A program made the translations under genes and the position numbers. Shown here piece after piece: positions 18,293 to 26,868 of a DNA stretch of 59,857 bases. Below the pieces are notes generated by a model. The model ran no database searches, was not told the DNA's origin, and saw nothing but the letters and a program-made list of their open reading frames with translations. The DNA is from Gammaproteobacteria bacterium (GTDB taxonomy: Bacteria; Pseudomonadota; Gammaproteobacteria; WFUO01), in the NCBI GenBank assembly GCA_015484945.1, contig WFUO01000015.1:1-59857 (forward strand), written 5' to 3'. How positions within the stretch are numbered: the first letter of the stretch is position 1; the number at the start of each line of letters is the position of its first letter.

Positions 18293-18517
18293 CAAGGCGA
18301 CTGAACCACGGAGATGGGGGGATATGGGGGAGCGAAAGATCATGCATGGTGGTTCGGAGCTGATCTGACAGCGCCTGTTTCAGACCTGGCAGGTCAGCGT
18401 ATTGGCCCTGTTTTCGAACCGGGCCTCATGCCTGCCCTGTCAGATCAGGACTGAACTGGTACGCCTCAGCCGGTTCAATATTCAGGCTGGTTCTGTGTTC
18501 CTGGTGGTTACTGAATC
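18293..18517. repeat. Intergenic inverted repeat between lexA and the polymerase gene
   Basis: The 225-bp gap holds CTGATCTGACAG at 18360-18371 and its exact reverse complement CTGTCAGATCAG at 18437-18448. A related sequence GTCAGATCAGG...GAACC occurs at 30170 in another gap. No ORF or clear promoter is visible, and no copy of the lexA-start inverted repeat was found here. Confidence 0.45.
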
Positions 18518-19759
18518 ATGATGCAGCTATGCCCGGTTTACTGGCCGCGCGCCATCATACACGTTGACATGAACGCCTTTTTCGCGTCCATCGAGCAGCG
18601 CGACTTTCCCGAGTTGCGCGGCCGCCCGGTGGTGATCACCAACGGTGAGCAGGGAACCTGCATCATCACCTGTTCGTACGAGGCGCGGGCGTTTGGTATT
18701 CACACCGGCATGCGCCTGCGCGAGGCGCGCCGGCGCTGTCATGACCTGGTGCGGCGCCCGGCACGCCCGGCTGTCTATGCGCGGGTATCGACCGCGATCA
18801 TGCGCGCGCTCGAGTGCGTCAGCCCCGATATCGAGGTGTTTTCGGTGGATGAGGCCTTTCTCGATGTGACCCGTTGCCAGCGCCTGCATGGTACCCCGTT
18901 GCGCATGGCGCGCATGGTCAAGCGGCAGGTGTATGAGGCGTCGGGGCTGCTGTGTTCGGTGGGCGTGAGCGGCGACAAGACCACGGCCAAGTTTGCCGCC
19001 AAGCTGGAGAAGCCCGATGGTCTGACGGTGATTCCGCCGTGGGAGGCGCGCGAGCGACTTGCCGGTGAGCCGGTCACGGCGCTGTGCGGTATTGCCGATG
19101 GCATCGCCGCCTTTCTGGCCGAGCACGGGGTGCGCCGCTGTGGCGAGGTCGGCCGCCTGCCGGTGAGTGTGCTGGCGCGGCGTTTCGGCAACCTGGGACG
19201 GCGCATCTGGCTGATGTGTCAGGGCGAGGACCCCGAGGGGCTGCATCCGCAGGCGCCGCCACCGAAATCGGTCGGCCACGGCAAGGTGACGCCGCCGGAT
19301 ACGCGCGACCGCAGGCTGATCCTGGCCTGGTTGCGGCACATGAGCGAGAAGGTCGGCGCGCGTCTGCGCCGTCACGGGCTCGCGGCGCAGGTGTTTCATG
19401 TCGGCGTCAGGACCAGCGCGGGCTGGATCGCCCGCAAGGCGCGCCTGCCCGTGCCCGGCAACCATGGTGGCGATATCTACCGGCTGGCACGAGGCGTGCT
19501 GGACGCGCTGTGGCGGGGCGAGGGCATTGGCCAGGTCCAGGTCACGGCGCTGGATCCACGGCCGGTGGCGCAACAGTGCGAGCTGTTCGGTGCCGGCGGC
19601 ACGGCGGGCGAGGTGGATGCCGCGATGGATCGTGTCAATCGCCGCTTTGGTGACCTGACCCTGGCGCCGGCGCGATTGCTGCAACGTTCTTGCATGCCGG
19701 ACGTTATCGCGCCGGCCTGGAAACCCGATGGCCTGAGGCAAACGATCGATGAGAGATAG
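18518..19759 (+). CDS. Y-family DNA polymerase (DinB/Pol IV-like)
   Basis: 413 residues. Catalytic carboxylates are in place: Asp17 in IIHVDMNAFFASIEQ and Asp111-Glu112 in FSVDEAFLD. The steric region YEARAFGIHTGM, the thumb GVSGDKTTAKFAAKLEKPDG and a little-finger domain (about 255-360) with KSVGHGKVTPP follow. The C-terminus ends without an obvious beta-clamp motif; QCELFGAG near 365 could serve. Predicted translesion synthesis. It lies after lexA with a 225-bp gap and before the SRAP gene. dinB is the closest family, but the sequence is divergent from E. coli Pol IV. Confidence 0.9.
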   Translation: MMQLCPVYWPRAIIHVDMNAFFASIEQRDFPELRGRPVVITNGEQGTCIITCSYEARAFGIHTGMRLREARRRCHDLVRRPARPAVYARVSTAIMRALECVSPDIEVFSVDEAFLDVTRCQRLHGTPLRMARMVKRQVYEASGLLCSVGVSGDKTTAKFAAKLEKPDGLTVIPPWEARERLAGEPVTALCGIADGIAAFLAEHGVRRCGEVGRLPVSVLARRFGNLGRRIWLMCQGEDPEGLHPQAPPPKSVGHGKVTPPDTRDRRLILAWLRHMSEKVGARLRRHGLAAQVFHVGVRTSAGWIARKARLPVPGNHGGDIYRLARGVLDALWRGEGIGQVQVTALDPRPVAQQCELFGAGGTAGEVDAAMDRVNRRFGDLTLAPARLLQRSCMPDVIAPAWKPDGLRQTIDER

Positions 19760-19873
19760 CGCATACCGGTTGTTTTGCGGCGCATTGGACGCCGGTGGTG
19801 TTTGCCGCCCGCTATCCGGTTCGCCGGGCGGCGGGCCGGTTGCCGTGTTCGGCACGTTCGCAGGAACCTTGCC

Positions 19874-20284
19874 GTGTGCGGTGGCGTGACCTATGAGCAC
19901 AACGGCGAGGTCGTGCGGGTCTATTTTCCCAACCCGTACGCCAAACTGCCGGTACGGCGGCGCGCTGGCGGCAGCAGCCTGTTGAGCTGGGGGCGCCGCA
20001 AGGGCGAGCCCGGACGCCTGCCGCTGGGCGGCTGGGCGCGGCTCGAATCCATCCATGCCGGGCGCTGGGACCGCTGGCAACCACAGCCGGTGCGGTTGTG
20101 TGTCAGCAGTTTCATGGAAAAGGACATTCATGGCGTCAGCCACTGGTTCGATCTGACGCGTGGTCAGTGGATACAGGGGCTGGTGGCGCGCGAGGGTGAC
20201 GAGATGCGGGTCTATGTGGTCACCATCGTGCCCGAGATGGACGATGCCATTCATGAACGCTGGCCGCGCATCGTGACGGTATGA
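19874..20284 (+). CDS. Compact SRAP (HMCES/YedK-like) abasic-site protein
   Basis: 136 residues starting at GTG 19874, chosen because it places Cys at position 2 (GTG-TGC-GGT), as in SRAP proteins where the exposed Cys2 crosslinks abasic DNA; AGGAA precedes it. Other SRAP hallmarks: SSLLSWGRR (SW motif), WARLESI with Glu58 matching ARAET, CVSSFMEK matching GFYEW, and AIHERWPRIV with His127. At 136 residues it is much shorter than YedK (about 220). It follows a Y-family polymerase by 114 bp, fitting replication past damage. Confidence 0.8.
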   Translation: MCGGVTYEHNGEVVRVYFPNPYAKLPVRRRAGGSSLLSWGRRKGEPGRLPLGGWARLESIHAGRWDRWQPQPVRLCVSSFMEKDIHGVSHWFDLTRGQWIQGLVAREGDEMRVYVVTIVPEMDDAIHERWPRIVTV

Positions 20285-20317
20285 GTGCAGGGACAAGAGG
20301 CAGGATACAAGAGGGGC

Positions 20318-20339
20318 GCCGCGATGCGGCAACGTTTTT
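20318..20339 (+). terminator. Possible terminator after the SRAP gene
   Basis: GCCGC-GAT-GCGGC (20318-20330) followed by AACGTTTTTG. The stem is short (5 bp) but GC-only and is followed by five Ts. The flanks also contain GACAAGA (20292) and TCTTGTC (20362) as an outer inverted repeat, similar to ACAAGATACAAGA runs near 31650. Confidence 0.4.
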
Positions 20340-20376
20340 GTCTTTCCGCCCGAGTCTTTTATCTTGTCACCGCTTT

Positions 20377-21618
20377 TCAATGTTTCCGGTTGTAGCTGAA
20401 CCATGACAGCAGACGCACCATCTGGCGCGAAAGCCATTCGTGCAGGCGGTCACGCCACGGGCGGCGCAGCCACTGTTCGAGCAGGATCTCCTGGCTGTGG
20501 GCCAGGTCCTGTTCGAACTGCGCTGTGGCGGCAGCCAGTGTGGACGGGCAACGGATCTCCTGGTTGGCGTCCAGGTTCCAGCGCAGGTTCCAGCGGTCGG
20601 CATTGCTGGAGCCAACGCTGAGCCAGTCGTCGCAGATCAGTTGTTTGGTATGAATGAAACGCGGCTGGTATTCGAAGATGCGCACGCCGTGTTGCAGCAG
20701 CGCCGTGTAGTAGTGGCGTCCGGCGTGGCGGGTCCATGGATGATCGCTGTGCGGGCCGGGCAGCAGGATGCGCACATCCACACCGTGGTCGGCACGGCGT
20801 TTGAGGCTGCGCAGGAACTTGCGCGAGACGACGAAATACGGTGTGGTCAGCCAGACACGCCGGCTTGCGCGGCGTGTGTGCTGGATGAAGGAACGCATGA
20901 CCTCCGAATGCGTGGGCGAATGGCTGTCGGTGACACGTCCGAGGCAGCCGTCGGGCAGTTGCGGCGGCTGTGTTACGGGTGGCAACGGGGTACTGGCGTA
21001 ACGCCGCCAGCTGTCATGGAACAGACGTTGCCAGTCGCCGCAGCAAGGGCCCTCGATACGCGTCATGGTGTCATGCCAGTGGTGCCGGCCATGGCTGCGT
21101 GGGTCGAATTCATCGCAGATCCCGCTGCCACCGGTCCAGCATGTGCGGCCGTCGATGATGAGAATCTTGCGGTGCGTGCGGCGCAAATTGTGCATCAGCT
21201 GGCCACGCCGGAGCGGGTTGAAGAGGCACAGGTGAATACCGGCGCGCAACAGGCGCTGGCGGTCGCTCCGGTTGAGGTGCTTGCTGCCGTAGTCGTCGAG
21301 CAGCAGATAGACGAGTACGTTGCGTTCGCGTGCATCGACCAGCGCATCGATGAAACGGGTGGCGACATCGCCGGACTCGAACAGGTACATCTCGAACAGG
21401 ATGTGATCGCGCGCCGCGGCGATATCGTCGAGCATGGCGGGAAAATAGTTACCGCCATCGACCATGAAGCGGTAATGGTTGCCATGCCGCCATGGAAAAC
21501 GGTAGCGGCGGCCAGGCAGGGGAGCGGAGTTCTGTTTGCCGTCTGATGGAGCGTCGTGGTTCAGTGTTGGTTGCTCCCGTCGTCCTGGCGATGCTGTTTC
21601 TGCCATTGGCGATAGCAT
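20377..21618 (-). CDS. Phospholipase D-type cardiolipin synthase (ClsB-like)
   Basis: 413 residues with two HKD motifs: H149-R-K151-xxxx-D156 with GG-SGI after it, and H323-T-K325-xxxx-D330 followed by SVGSSN. No N-terminal membrane segments, as in ClsB; FPWRHGNHYRFMVDGGNYFPAMLDDIAAAR is the family's entry. It should join phosphatidylglycerol or related lipids at the inner membrane face. The ATG at 21618 overlaps the upstream zinc-protein gene by 58 bp and lacks a ribosome site; a start nearer residue 19 is possible. It is last in the leftward lipid operon. Confidence 0.88.
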   Translation of the reverse strand: MLSPMAETASPGRREQPTLNHDAPSDGKQNSAPLPGRRYRFPWRHGNHYRFMVDGGNYFPAMLDDIAAARDHILFEMYLFESGDVATRFIDALVDARERNVLVYLLLDDYGSKHLNRSDRQRLLRAGIHLCLFNPLRRGQLMHNLRRTHRKILIIDGRTCWTGGSGICDEFDPRSHGRHHWHDTMTRIEGPCCGDWQRLFHDSWRRYASTPLPPVTQPPQLPDGCLGRVTDSHSPTHSEVMRSFIQHTRRASRRVWLTTPYFVVSRKFLRSLKRRADHGVDVRILLPGPHSDHPWTRHAGRHYYTALLQHGVRIFEYQPRFIHTKQLICDDWLSVGSSNADRWNLRWNLDANQEIRCPSTLAAATAQFEQDLAHSQEILLEQWLRRPWRDRLHEWLSRQMVRLLSWFSYNRKH

Positions 21619-21740
21619 TCGAGACCACAGAAATAGACGATGTAATCGTCGGTTTCTGCCTTGTGGGCATCACCCAGGGGTACCTCGGTCAGACAGATCT
21701 CGCAGGCGACCTGTTCAGGCGTTTTGCGCTGTTCTGTCAT
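21561..21740 (-). CDS. Small DUF3330-like zinc-binding protein
   Basis: 59 residues: begins MTEQRKTPEQVACEIC, then LTEVPLGDAHKAETDDY, IVYFCGLECYRQW and ends SNQH. Four cysteines in C-x2-C and C-x3-C pattern suggest a zinc ribbon or treble clef, matching my recollection of DUF3330 proteins. Its 3' end overlaps the chosen cls start by 58 bp, and it lies 46 bp after the small membrane protein gene. Function unknown. Confidence 0.75.
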   Translation of the reverse strand: MTEQRKTPEQVACEICLTEVPLGDAHKAETDDYIVYFCGLECYRQWQKQHRQDDGSNQH

Positions 21741-21786
21741 GCCAGCCTCCTCGTTACAACGTGCTTTCCACTAGTATAGCGTTGCG

Positions 21787-22137
21787 TCAGGTCCGTTTGT
21801 GTCTGCAAAGACCGGCCAGGCGCCACAACAGGTAGAGCGCCAGTCCCCACAGCAGGCTGTTGAGCACGAATACCAGTTTGCCGTAACGCCGCCATTGCAC
21901 AGGATCGGCGATCATCCGGTCGATGAGGCTGAGCGGGAAGGACAGCAGTGCGGCGGCGCCACGCAGCAGGGAGGATTCGGTGCGTTCGAGACGCCGTTCA
22001 CGCAGTTGCTGCTGCAGGCGTTTGCCGAGCGCGGCGTCGATGGACCAGCTTGCGGCCATGTGCAGCAGCGCCAGGGAGAGGATGATGATCAGCGCACGGA
22101 ATGACCAGATCGTGTGCGGTACCGGCGCATCGGTCAT
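21787..22137 (-). CDS. Small membrane protein of the lipid operon
   Basis: 116 residues from the ATG at 22137, which overlaps the stop of the upstream oxidoreductase gene (ATGA). Two hydrophobic segments: FRALIIILSLALLHMAASW (about 13-31) and LVFVLNSLLWGLALYLLW near the C-terminus, joined by an arginine-rich stretch (KRLQQQLRERRLERTESSLLR would lie on the cytoplasmic side) and a weaker hydrophobic FPLSLIDRMI. No known family recognised. Tight coupling to the oxidoreductase suggests it works with it. Confidence 0.75.
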   Translation of the reverse strand: MTDAPVPHTIWSFRALIIILSLALLHMAASWSIDAALGKRLQQQLRERRLERTESSLLRGAAALLSFPLSLIDRMIADPVQWRRYGKLVFVLNSLLWGLALYLLWRLAGLCRHKRT

Positions 22138-23276
22138 GAAACGGCGGGCAGCAGTGGGGGCTGGTCGGTGTGGAAGAACCAGCGGTCGAGCACGAAGCGG
22201 CGCGCAAACCATTTCGAGCGCATCAGCCGGCGTCCGGCCATGAGCTTGAACCATTCCGGCAGTTGCAGGCTGTGGCTCTGGTCACGCTTGCCGAACCGCT
22301 GTATCAGGCGTTCTTCATATGCCGACAGCGTGGCGGCGCGGTAGTCGCCATCGGCTGCGGCGATCACATCGGAGGCCATCAACGCCGATTCGATGGCCGG
22401 GCGAATGCCCTCGCCACTCTGGGTATAGGCCAGCCCGGCGGCATCGCCGATCAGCAGCACGCCATCGTCTATGATCCGGCGCGGGGTGTCGCCGTAGAGC
22501 AGGTAGGCGTGGCCCTGCATGCGCGGCAGGTCGGCCGGGATTCGGCAGCGCCGCTGCAGGAATTCGACAAACGCCTGCACATGGGCGCCGAGTTTGCCGT
22601 TCTCGTCCTGGCGTCCCAGGCCGATGTTGAGATACTCGCCCTTGCGGAATATCCAGCCATAGCCCTTGAGATCCTCGCAGAAGAACAGCTCCGGGGTGTC
22701 GGCGCGTACCGGGCAGTCGCGCGCCTGTTCCGGTGTCATGCGGAATTCGATCTCCTGCGCCCTGACCGCCGCTTCGCCACTGCCGGGGCGGGCGCCGAGC
22801 AGGCGCGCCACGGGACAGAAGTGTCCGCCGGCGCCGACCAGCATCCGCGCCCGGATGTCGTTGTTGACCAGCCAGCCGTCGCCGTCGCGCTCGCATGACG
22901 ACAGTCCCTGACCCAGGCGCAGGCGCGCACCGCTGCGGCGCAGCAGGTAGTCGTCGAATTCGCGCCGCAGGATGCCATAGCTGACCGGCTCGCCATAGGC
23001 GGTTTCGACCTCCGGCTGGCCGATGATCCCGGTGCGGAAACCCGACAGGGGCTGGATGGTCAGCCCCTCGCGCGCATAGTCGTCGGCCTCGATGGCCAGG
23101 GACTCGAGCACCGCGGGGGTGATCCAGCCGGCGCAGACCTTGGCGCGCGGGAAGTCCTGGCGGTCGAGGATCATCACGTCCAGGCCCTGCTTGCGCAGCT
23201 GCCAGGCGCAGGTCGAACCCGCCGGGCCGCCACCGACGACGAGGACGTCGCAGTTGTCGGTCGTCCCTTCCATCAT
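22134..23276 (-). CDS. Geranylgeranyl-reductase-type FAD oxidoreductase
   Basis: 380 residues. FAD Rossmann motif VVGGGPAGSTCAW with G15-x-G17-xx-G20, then DRQDFPRAKVCAGWI, which is the PxxKxCGG-like loop of the geranylgeranyl reductase family, and IDDGVLLIGDAAG near 270 for the second FAD contact. The family reduces isolated double bonds in prenyl or lipid chains. It overlaps the cyclopropane synthase gene by 4 bp (ATGA-type coupling), so a lipid substrate modified by that enzyme is the natural guess. The first two residues are both Met; either may be the start. Confidence 0.88.
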   Translation of the reverse strand: MMEGTTDNCDVLVVGGGPAGSTCAWQLRKQGLDVMILDRQDFPRAKVCAGWITPAVLESLAIEADDYAREGLTIQPLSGFRTGIIGQPEVETAYGEPVSYGILRREFDDYLLRRSGARLRLGQGLSSCERDGDGWLVNNDIRARMLVGAGGHFCPVARLLGARPGSGEAAVRAQEIEFRMTPEQARDCPVRADTPELFFCEDLKGYGWIFRKGEYLNIGLGRQDENGKLGAHVQAFVEFLQRRCRIPADLPRMQGHAYLLYGDTPRRIIDDGVLLIGDAAGLAYTQSGEGIRPAIESALMASDVIAAADGDYRAATLSAYEERLIQRFGKRDQSHSLQLPEWFKLMAGRRLMRSKWFARRFVLDRWFFHTDQPPLLPAVS

Positions 23277-24559
23277 TCGGGCCTGTGCAGGTCGTCCCGG
23301 TACAGGTGGCTGCGCGACCAGGGCAGGTGATTGCTGCGTTCACGGTTGAACGTGACCTGGAAGAGCTGCAACTGGCCGGTCGTGAACGCGGCGATGGAAC
23401 CCACCAGGTACAGCCGCCAGGCGCGCACGAAATGTTCGTCGAACATCTCGCGCACCTTGTCCACGTTTTCTTCATAACGCTGATGCCAGTCGCTCAGCGT
23501 GCGCGCATAGTGAAGACGCAGGTTTTCGACATCGTTGATGGCGAAATGCCATGGTTCGAAGATCCGGGTCATCTCCTGCAGGCTGGGCGGACGCGCGCCG
23601 GGGAAGATGTGTTTTTCTATCCAGGCGTTCATCGGCGCCGGATAGTTGCGGCCGATGGTGTGGATCAGGCCACGTCCGTCGGCTTTCAGGCAGCGGTCGA
23701 TGACACGTCCCAGTTCATGGTAGTTCTCCGGTCCCACGTGTTCGAGCATGCCGACAGAGACGAAGGCGTCATACTGGCCATCGATGTTTCGGTAATCGTC
23801 CTCGACGTATTCGACGAGATCCGCCAGCCCCTCTTCCTCGGCTTTCTGCCGGGCAAAGGCGATCTGTTCCTTCGAGATGTTGTAGGCGCGAACATGCACC
23901 CCATAGTGGCGCGCCATGTGCCGTGCCAGGCCGCCCCAGCCACAGCCAGCCTCGACCACGGTCTCTCCGGGTTGCAGTTGCAGCTTGCGGCACACATGAT
24001 CGAGTTTGGCGCGCTGGGCCTGTTCCAGCGTCATGTCGTCGCGTGGATAATAGGCGCAGGTGTATTGCATGGCCTCGCGATCCAGCCACAGGCGGTAGAA
24101 ATCGTTGCCGATGTCGTAGTGGTGACTGATGTTGCGGCGCGCGCCCCGCTTGCTGGTTGAACGCCGGCGGCTGATCAGCGCATAGGCCAGTTTTTGCATC
24201 AGCCCGCCGCTGGCGGCATGGCGGGTATAGACGGTTTCGAGAAAACCGAGCAGGTCGCCCTCGACCTCGAGCTCGGCACTGCTGTAGGCCTCGCCAAAGT
24301 ACAAGTCGGGGTGATAGATCAAGCGCAGCAGTGTGGCGCGATTGTGGATGCGCAGGGTATAACGGTACTCGCCGCCCCTGGGCAGGCATTCACTGCCGTC
24401 CCACAATACGATGCGCACCGGCATGTCGCCGCAGCTGCGCAACAGACGCTCGGTCAGCCAGTGCGCCAGTCCGCCTGCGCGACCCATGCTGCGATGTGGT
24501 GTCAGGCCGCGTTCGACAACGGGTGTGGATTCGTTGGCAGTTTCTTGTTCCGTCCTCAT
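23273..24559 (-). CDS. cfa: Cyclopropane-fatty-acyl-phospholipid synthase family methyltransferase
   Basis: 428 residues, the usual length. N-terminal lipid-binding region, then ISHHYDIGNDFYRLWLD (144-160), YTCAYY (166-171), SAM motif VEAGCGWGGLARHMA (202-216), and FVSVGMLEHVGPENY with the bicarbonate-site glutamate region; YLVGSIAAFTTGQLQLFQV ends it. It transfers methylene or methyl from SAM to an unsaturated acyl chain in phospholipids. First gene of a five-gene leftward row (cfa, FAD reductase, membrane protein, zinc protein, cls), so the product may be further reduced. Confidence 0.92.
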   Translation of the reverse strand: MRTEQETANESTPVVERGLTPHRSMGRAGGLAHWLTERLLRSCGDMPVRIVLWDGSECLPRGGEYRYTLRIHNRATLLRLIYHPDLYFGEAYSSAELEVEGDLLGFLETVYTRHAASGGLMQKLAYALISRRRSTSKRGARRNISHHYDIGNDFYRLWLDREAMQYTCAYYPRDDMTLEQAQRAKLDHVCRKLQLQPGETVVEAGCGWGGLARHMARHYGVHVRAYNISKEQIAFARQKAEEEGLADLVEYVEDDYRNIDGQYDAFVSVGMLEHVGPENYHELGRVIDRCLKADGRGLIHTIGRNYPAPMNAWIEKHIFPGARPPSLQEMTRIFEPWHFAINDVENLRLHYARTLSDWHQRYEENVDKVREMFDEHFVRAWRLYLVGSIAAFTTGQLQLFQVTFNRERSNHLPWSRSHLYRDDLHRPE

Positions 24560-24768
24560 GGCGAATTCCTTGCTTGGCTGCGGATGGCTGAATACCCAAG
24601 ATAAACAGACCCCGGCGAGAGGGTCAAGCCTCGGTCACATATATAAGAATCGACTGAAATGCTTTTCAAGGCCAGTGGACGGGAGTGAGGCGCTACACTC
24701 GCGGGTGCAATATTCTGGACGATACGGTATCGTGCCCGCGTATTGGCAACAGCGACAGGACGACCCGC

Positions 24769-26130
24769 TTGCACATCCATATTCTTGGCATTTGCGGCAC
24801 CTTCATGGGCGGTATCGCGCTATTGGCGCGCGCGGCAGGGCACACGGTGACCGGTTCCGATGCCAACGTCTATCCCCCCATGAGCGAACAGCTCGAGGCG
24901 CAGGGCATCCGTCTGCATGAGGGTTACGATCCGGCCTGCCTGGACCCGGCCCCGGACCTGGTGGTGATCGGCAACGCCCTGTCGCGCGGCAACCCTGCCG
25001 TCGAATACGTGCTCGATCGCGGGCTGCCTTATACCTCCGGGCCGCAATGGCTGGCCGAGCACATCCTGCGCGATCGCTGGGTGCTGGCCGTGGCCGGCAC
25101 CCACGGCAAGACCACCACGTCGGGCATGCTGGCCTGGATTCTGGAATCCGCCGGGCTGGCGCCAGGCTTTCTGATCGGCGGCGTAGCGGAGAACTTCGGT
25201 GTCTCGGCGCGCATGGGCGAGGCGCCGTTCTTCGTCGTCGAGGCCGACGAGTACGATACCGCGTTTTTCGACAAGCGCTCCAAGTTCGTTCATTACCGTC
25301 CACGCACGCTGGTGATGAACAACCTCGAATTCGACCATGCCGACATCTTTGACGACCTGGCCGCGATCCAGCGTCAGTTCCATCACCTGGTGCGCACCGT
25401 GCCCGGCCAGGGGCTGATCGTCAGCAACGGCGCCGACAGCCATCTCGACGAGGTGCTGGCGATGGGTTGCTGGACAACGGTCGAGCGTTTAACCGGCCAG
25501 GGTGTCTGGCAGGCGCGCGAACTGGCCGAAGACGGCAGCCGCTTCGAGGTGTTGCTCGAAGGCACGCCGCAAGGGGTGGTCGAGTGGGGCCTGCTTGGCC
25601 GGCACAACATGCACAATGCGCTGGCGGCGATCGCCGCCGCGCGGCATGCCGGGGTGCCGCCGGCGCAGGCCGTCGGGGCACTGGCCGGCTACCGCAACGT
25701 CAAACGGCGCATGGAGCTGCGTGCCGAGATCGGCGATGTGCGCGTGTATGACGATTTCGCCCACCACCCCACCGCGATCCGGACCACGCTTGCCGGGTTG
25801 CGGCATCATGTCGGGGAAGCCCGGATCATCGCGCTGCTCGAGCCACGTTCGAACACCATGCGTATGGGGATACACCGCGATACGCTGGCCGGTGCACTGG
25901 CGGATGCCGATGTGGTCATGCTGTATGCGCCGCCGGATCTGGACTGGCCATTGCAGCCGGTGGCGGACGCATTGGCCGGCAAGGCGCGGGTGTACGACGA
26001 TATCGCCGCCATGGTCGATGGTCTGATGACGATCGTCCAGCCCGGCGACCGGGTGCTGGTGATGAGCAACGGCGCGTTCGGTGGCATCCACCAGCGCATC
26101 ATCGACCGGTTGAAGGCAGAGAAAAGATAA
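24769..26130 (+). CDS. mpl: UDP-N-acetylmuramate:L-alanyl-gamma-D-glutamyl-meso-DAP ligase Mpl
   Basis: 453 residues from a TTG start at 24769 with AGGA nine bases before it; this gives the exact family N-terminus (x-HIHILGICGTFMGG) and the usual length, whereas an ATG 28 codons upstream adds non-conserved sequence. Nucleotide motif GTHGKTT at 110-116, EADEYDTAFFDKRSKFVHY, NNLEFDHADIFDDL and YDDFAHHPTA are all present. It reattaches recycled murein tripeptide to UDP-MurNAc, connecting with AmpD encoded at 53713. Divergent from cfa. Confidence 0.95.
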   Translation: MHIHILGICGTFMGGIALLARAAGHTVTGSDANVYPPMSEQLEAQGIRLHEGYDPACLDPAPDLVVIGNALSRGNPAVEYVLDRGLPYTSGPQWLAEHILRDRWVLAVAGTHGKTTTSGMLAWILESAGLAPGFLIGGVAENFGVSARMGEAPFFVVEADEYDTAFFDKRSKFVHYRPRTLVMNNLEFDHADIFDDLAAIQRQFHHLVRTVPGQGLIVSNGADSHLDEVLAMGCWTTVERLTGQGVWQARELAEDGSRFEVLLEGTPQGVVEWGLLGRHNMHNALAAIAAARHAGVPPAQAVGALAGYRNVKRRMELRAEIGDVRVYDDFAHHPTAIRTTLAGLRHHVGEARIIALLEPRSNTMRMGIHRDTLAGALADADVVMLYAPPDLDWPLQPVADALAGKARVYDDIAAMVDGLMTIVQPGDRVLVMSNGAFGGIHQRIIDRLKAEKR

Positions 26131-26141
26131 CGGCGCAAATC

Positions 26142-26213
26142 CAACACGGAGGTTACAGGGGCACAGAGGCTCAGTGAAGAATTTTCACAAACCTCTCTGT
26201 GTGCTTCGTGTTG
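26142..26213. repeat. Inverted CACGGAG-type intergenic repeat
   Basis: CAACACGGAGG...GGGGCACAGAGGC...AGTGAA (26142-26179) faces its approximate reverse complement TTCACAAACC...CTGTGTGCTTCGTGTTG (26184-26213), so transcripts from either strand can form a long imperfect hairpin. Located in the convergent gap between mpl and the LON-domain gene. Same sequence family as 50601-50712. Confidence 0.65.
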
Positions 26214-26280
26214 AAAATTCCATGGTTTCTGATTTGAGGCTTCCAGGCCACGGGTTTTTTCTTGCCGCTTTTATCTGTCT

Positions 26281-26868
26281 TCAAAACACCTGTGTGCCTC
26301 TGAGCTTGTCGAAGATCATCTCCAGCCGCGCCAGGGCGTCGTCCATCTGCAGCAGGTACTGTTTCTGGGCGCTGCCGAACGGCAGCATCTCGGCCAGCCG
26401 GTAGCCGACCCAGGCGGCATCGGCATAGCGCGTGTGCAGGGTGGCGTAGTGATGACCGGCCTGATCAATGAGCTTGCGCAGCAGGTCCACGAGCGGCAGG
26501 TATTTTGCCGGCAGGTCGATGTGCGGATCCTCGGGCAGCATCTCCACCCGCGCCACGCGCAGCTGGTTCTTGCGCACCTCGGAATCTGCGATGCGAAAAC
26601 GCTGGCCGCCATGCGCGGTGATGCCGAGCAGTCCGTCATGGCGCATGTGCCAGTCGATGACCGTGGCCAGGGTGCCGATCTCGTGGGTCTCGGCCGCCTC
26701 GCCGACCTCGCGTCCGGCGCTGATCAGGCACACGCCGAAGCCGGTGCCGGATCGGATACACTGGCTGATCATGTCGATGTAACGCGCCTCGAACACGCGT
26801 AGCGGCAACGGGCCGCCGGGAAACAGCACGGTATTGAGCGGAAACAGTGGCAGTTCGACGGTGTTCAC
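26281..26868 (-). CDS. LON peptidase N-terminal (substrate-binding) domain protein
   Basis: 195 residues from a GTG at 26868 that overlaps the ubiX stop (GTGA), preferred to an ATG five codons earlier inside ubiX. VELPLFPLNTVLFPGGPLPLRVFEARY is the LON substrate-binding domain entry, then a GVCLI strand, EIGTLATVIDW and a helical C-terminus. No ATPase or protease domain, so it is a stand-alone LON-SB protein; function unknown. Translationally coupled to ubiX. Confidence 0.88.
   Translation of the reverse strand: MNTVELPLFPLNTVLFPGGPLPLRVFEARYIDMISQCIRSGTGFGVCLISAGREVGEAAETHEIGTLATVIDWHMRHDGLLGITAHGGQRFRIADSEVRKNQLRVARVEMLPEDPHIDLPAKYLPLVDLLRKLIDQAGHHYATLHTRYADAAWVGYRLAEMLPFGSAQKQYLLQMDDALARLEMIFDKLRGTQVF

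Noticed and set aside
18527-20437. 636-codon open frame on the - strand opposite the polymerase and SRAP genes
   Set aside because: Antisense shadow over two recognisable + strand genes, with low-complexity composition and no domain.
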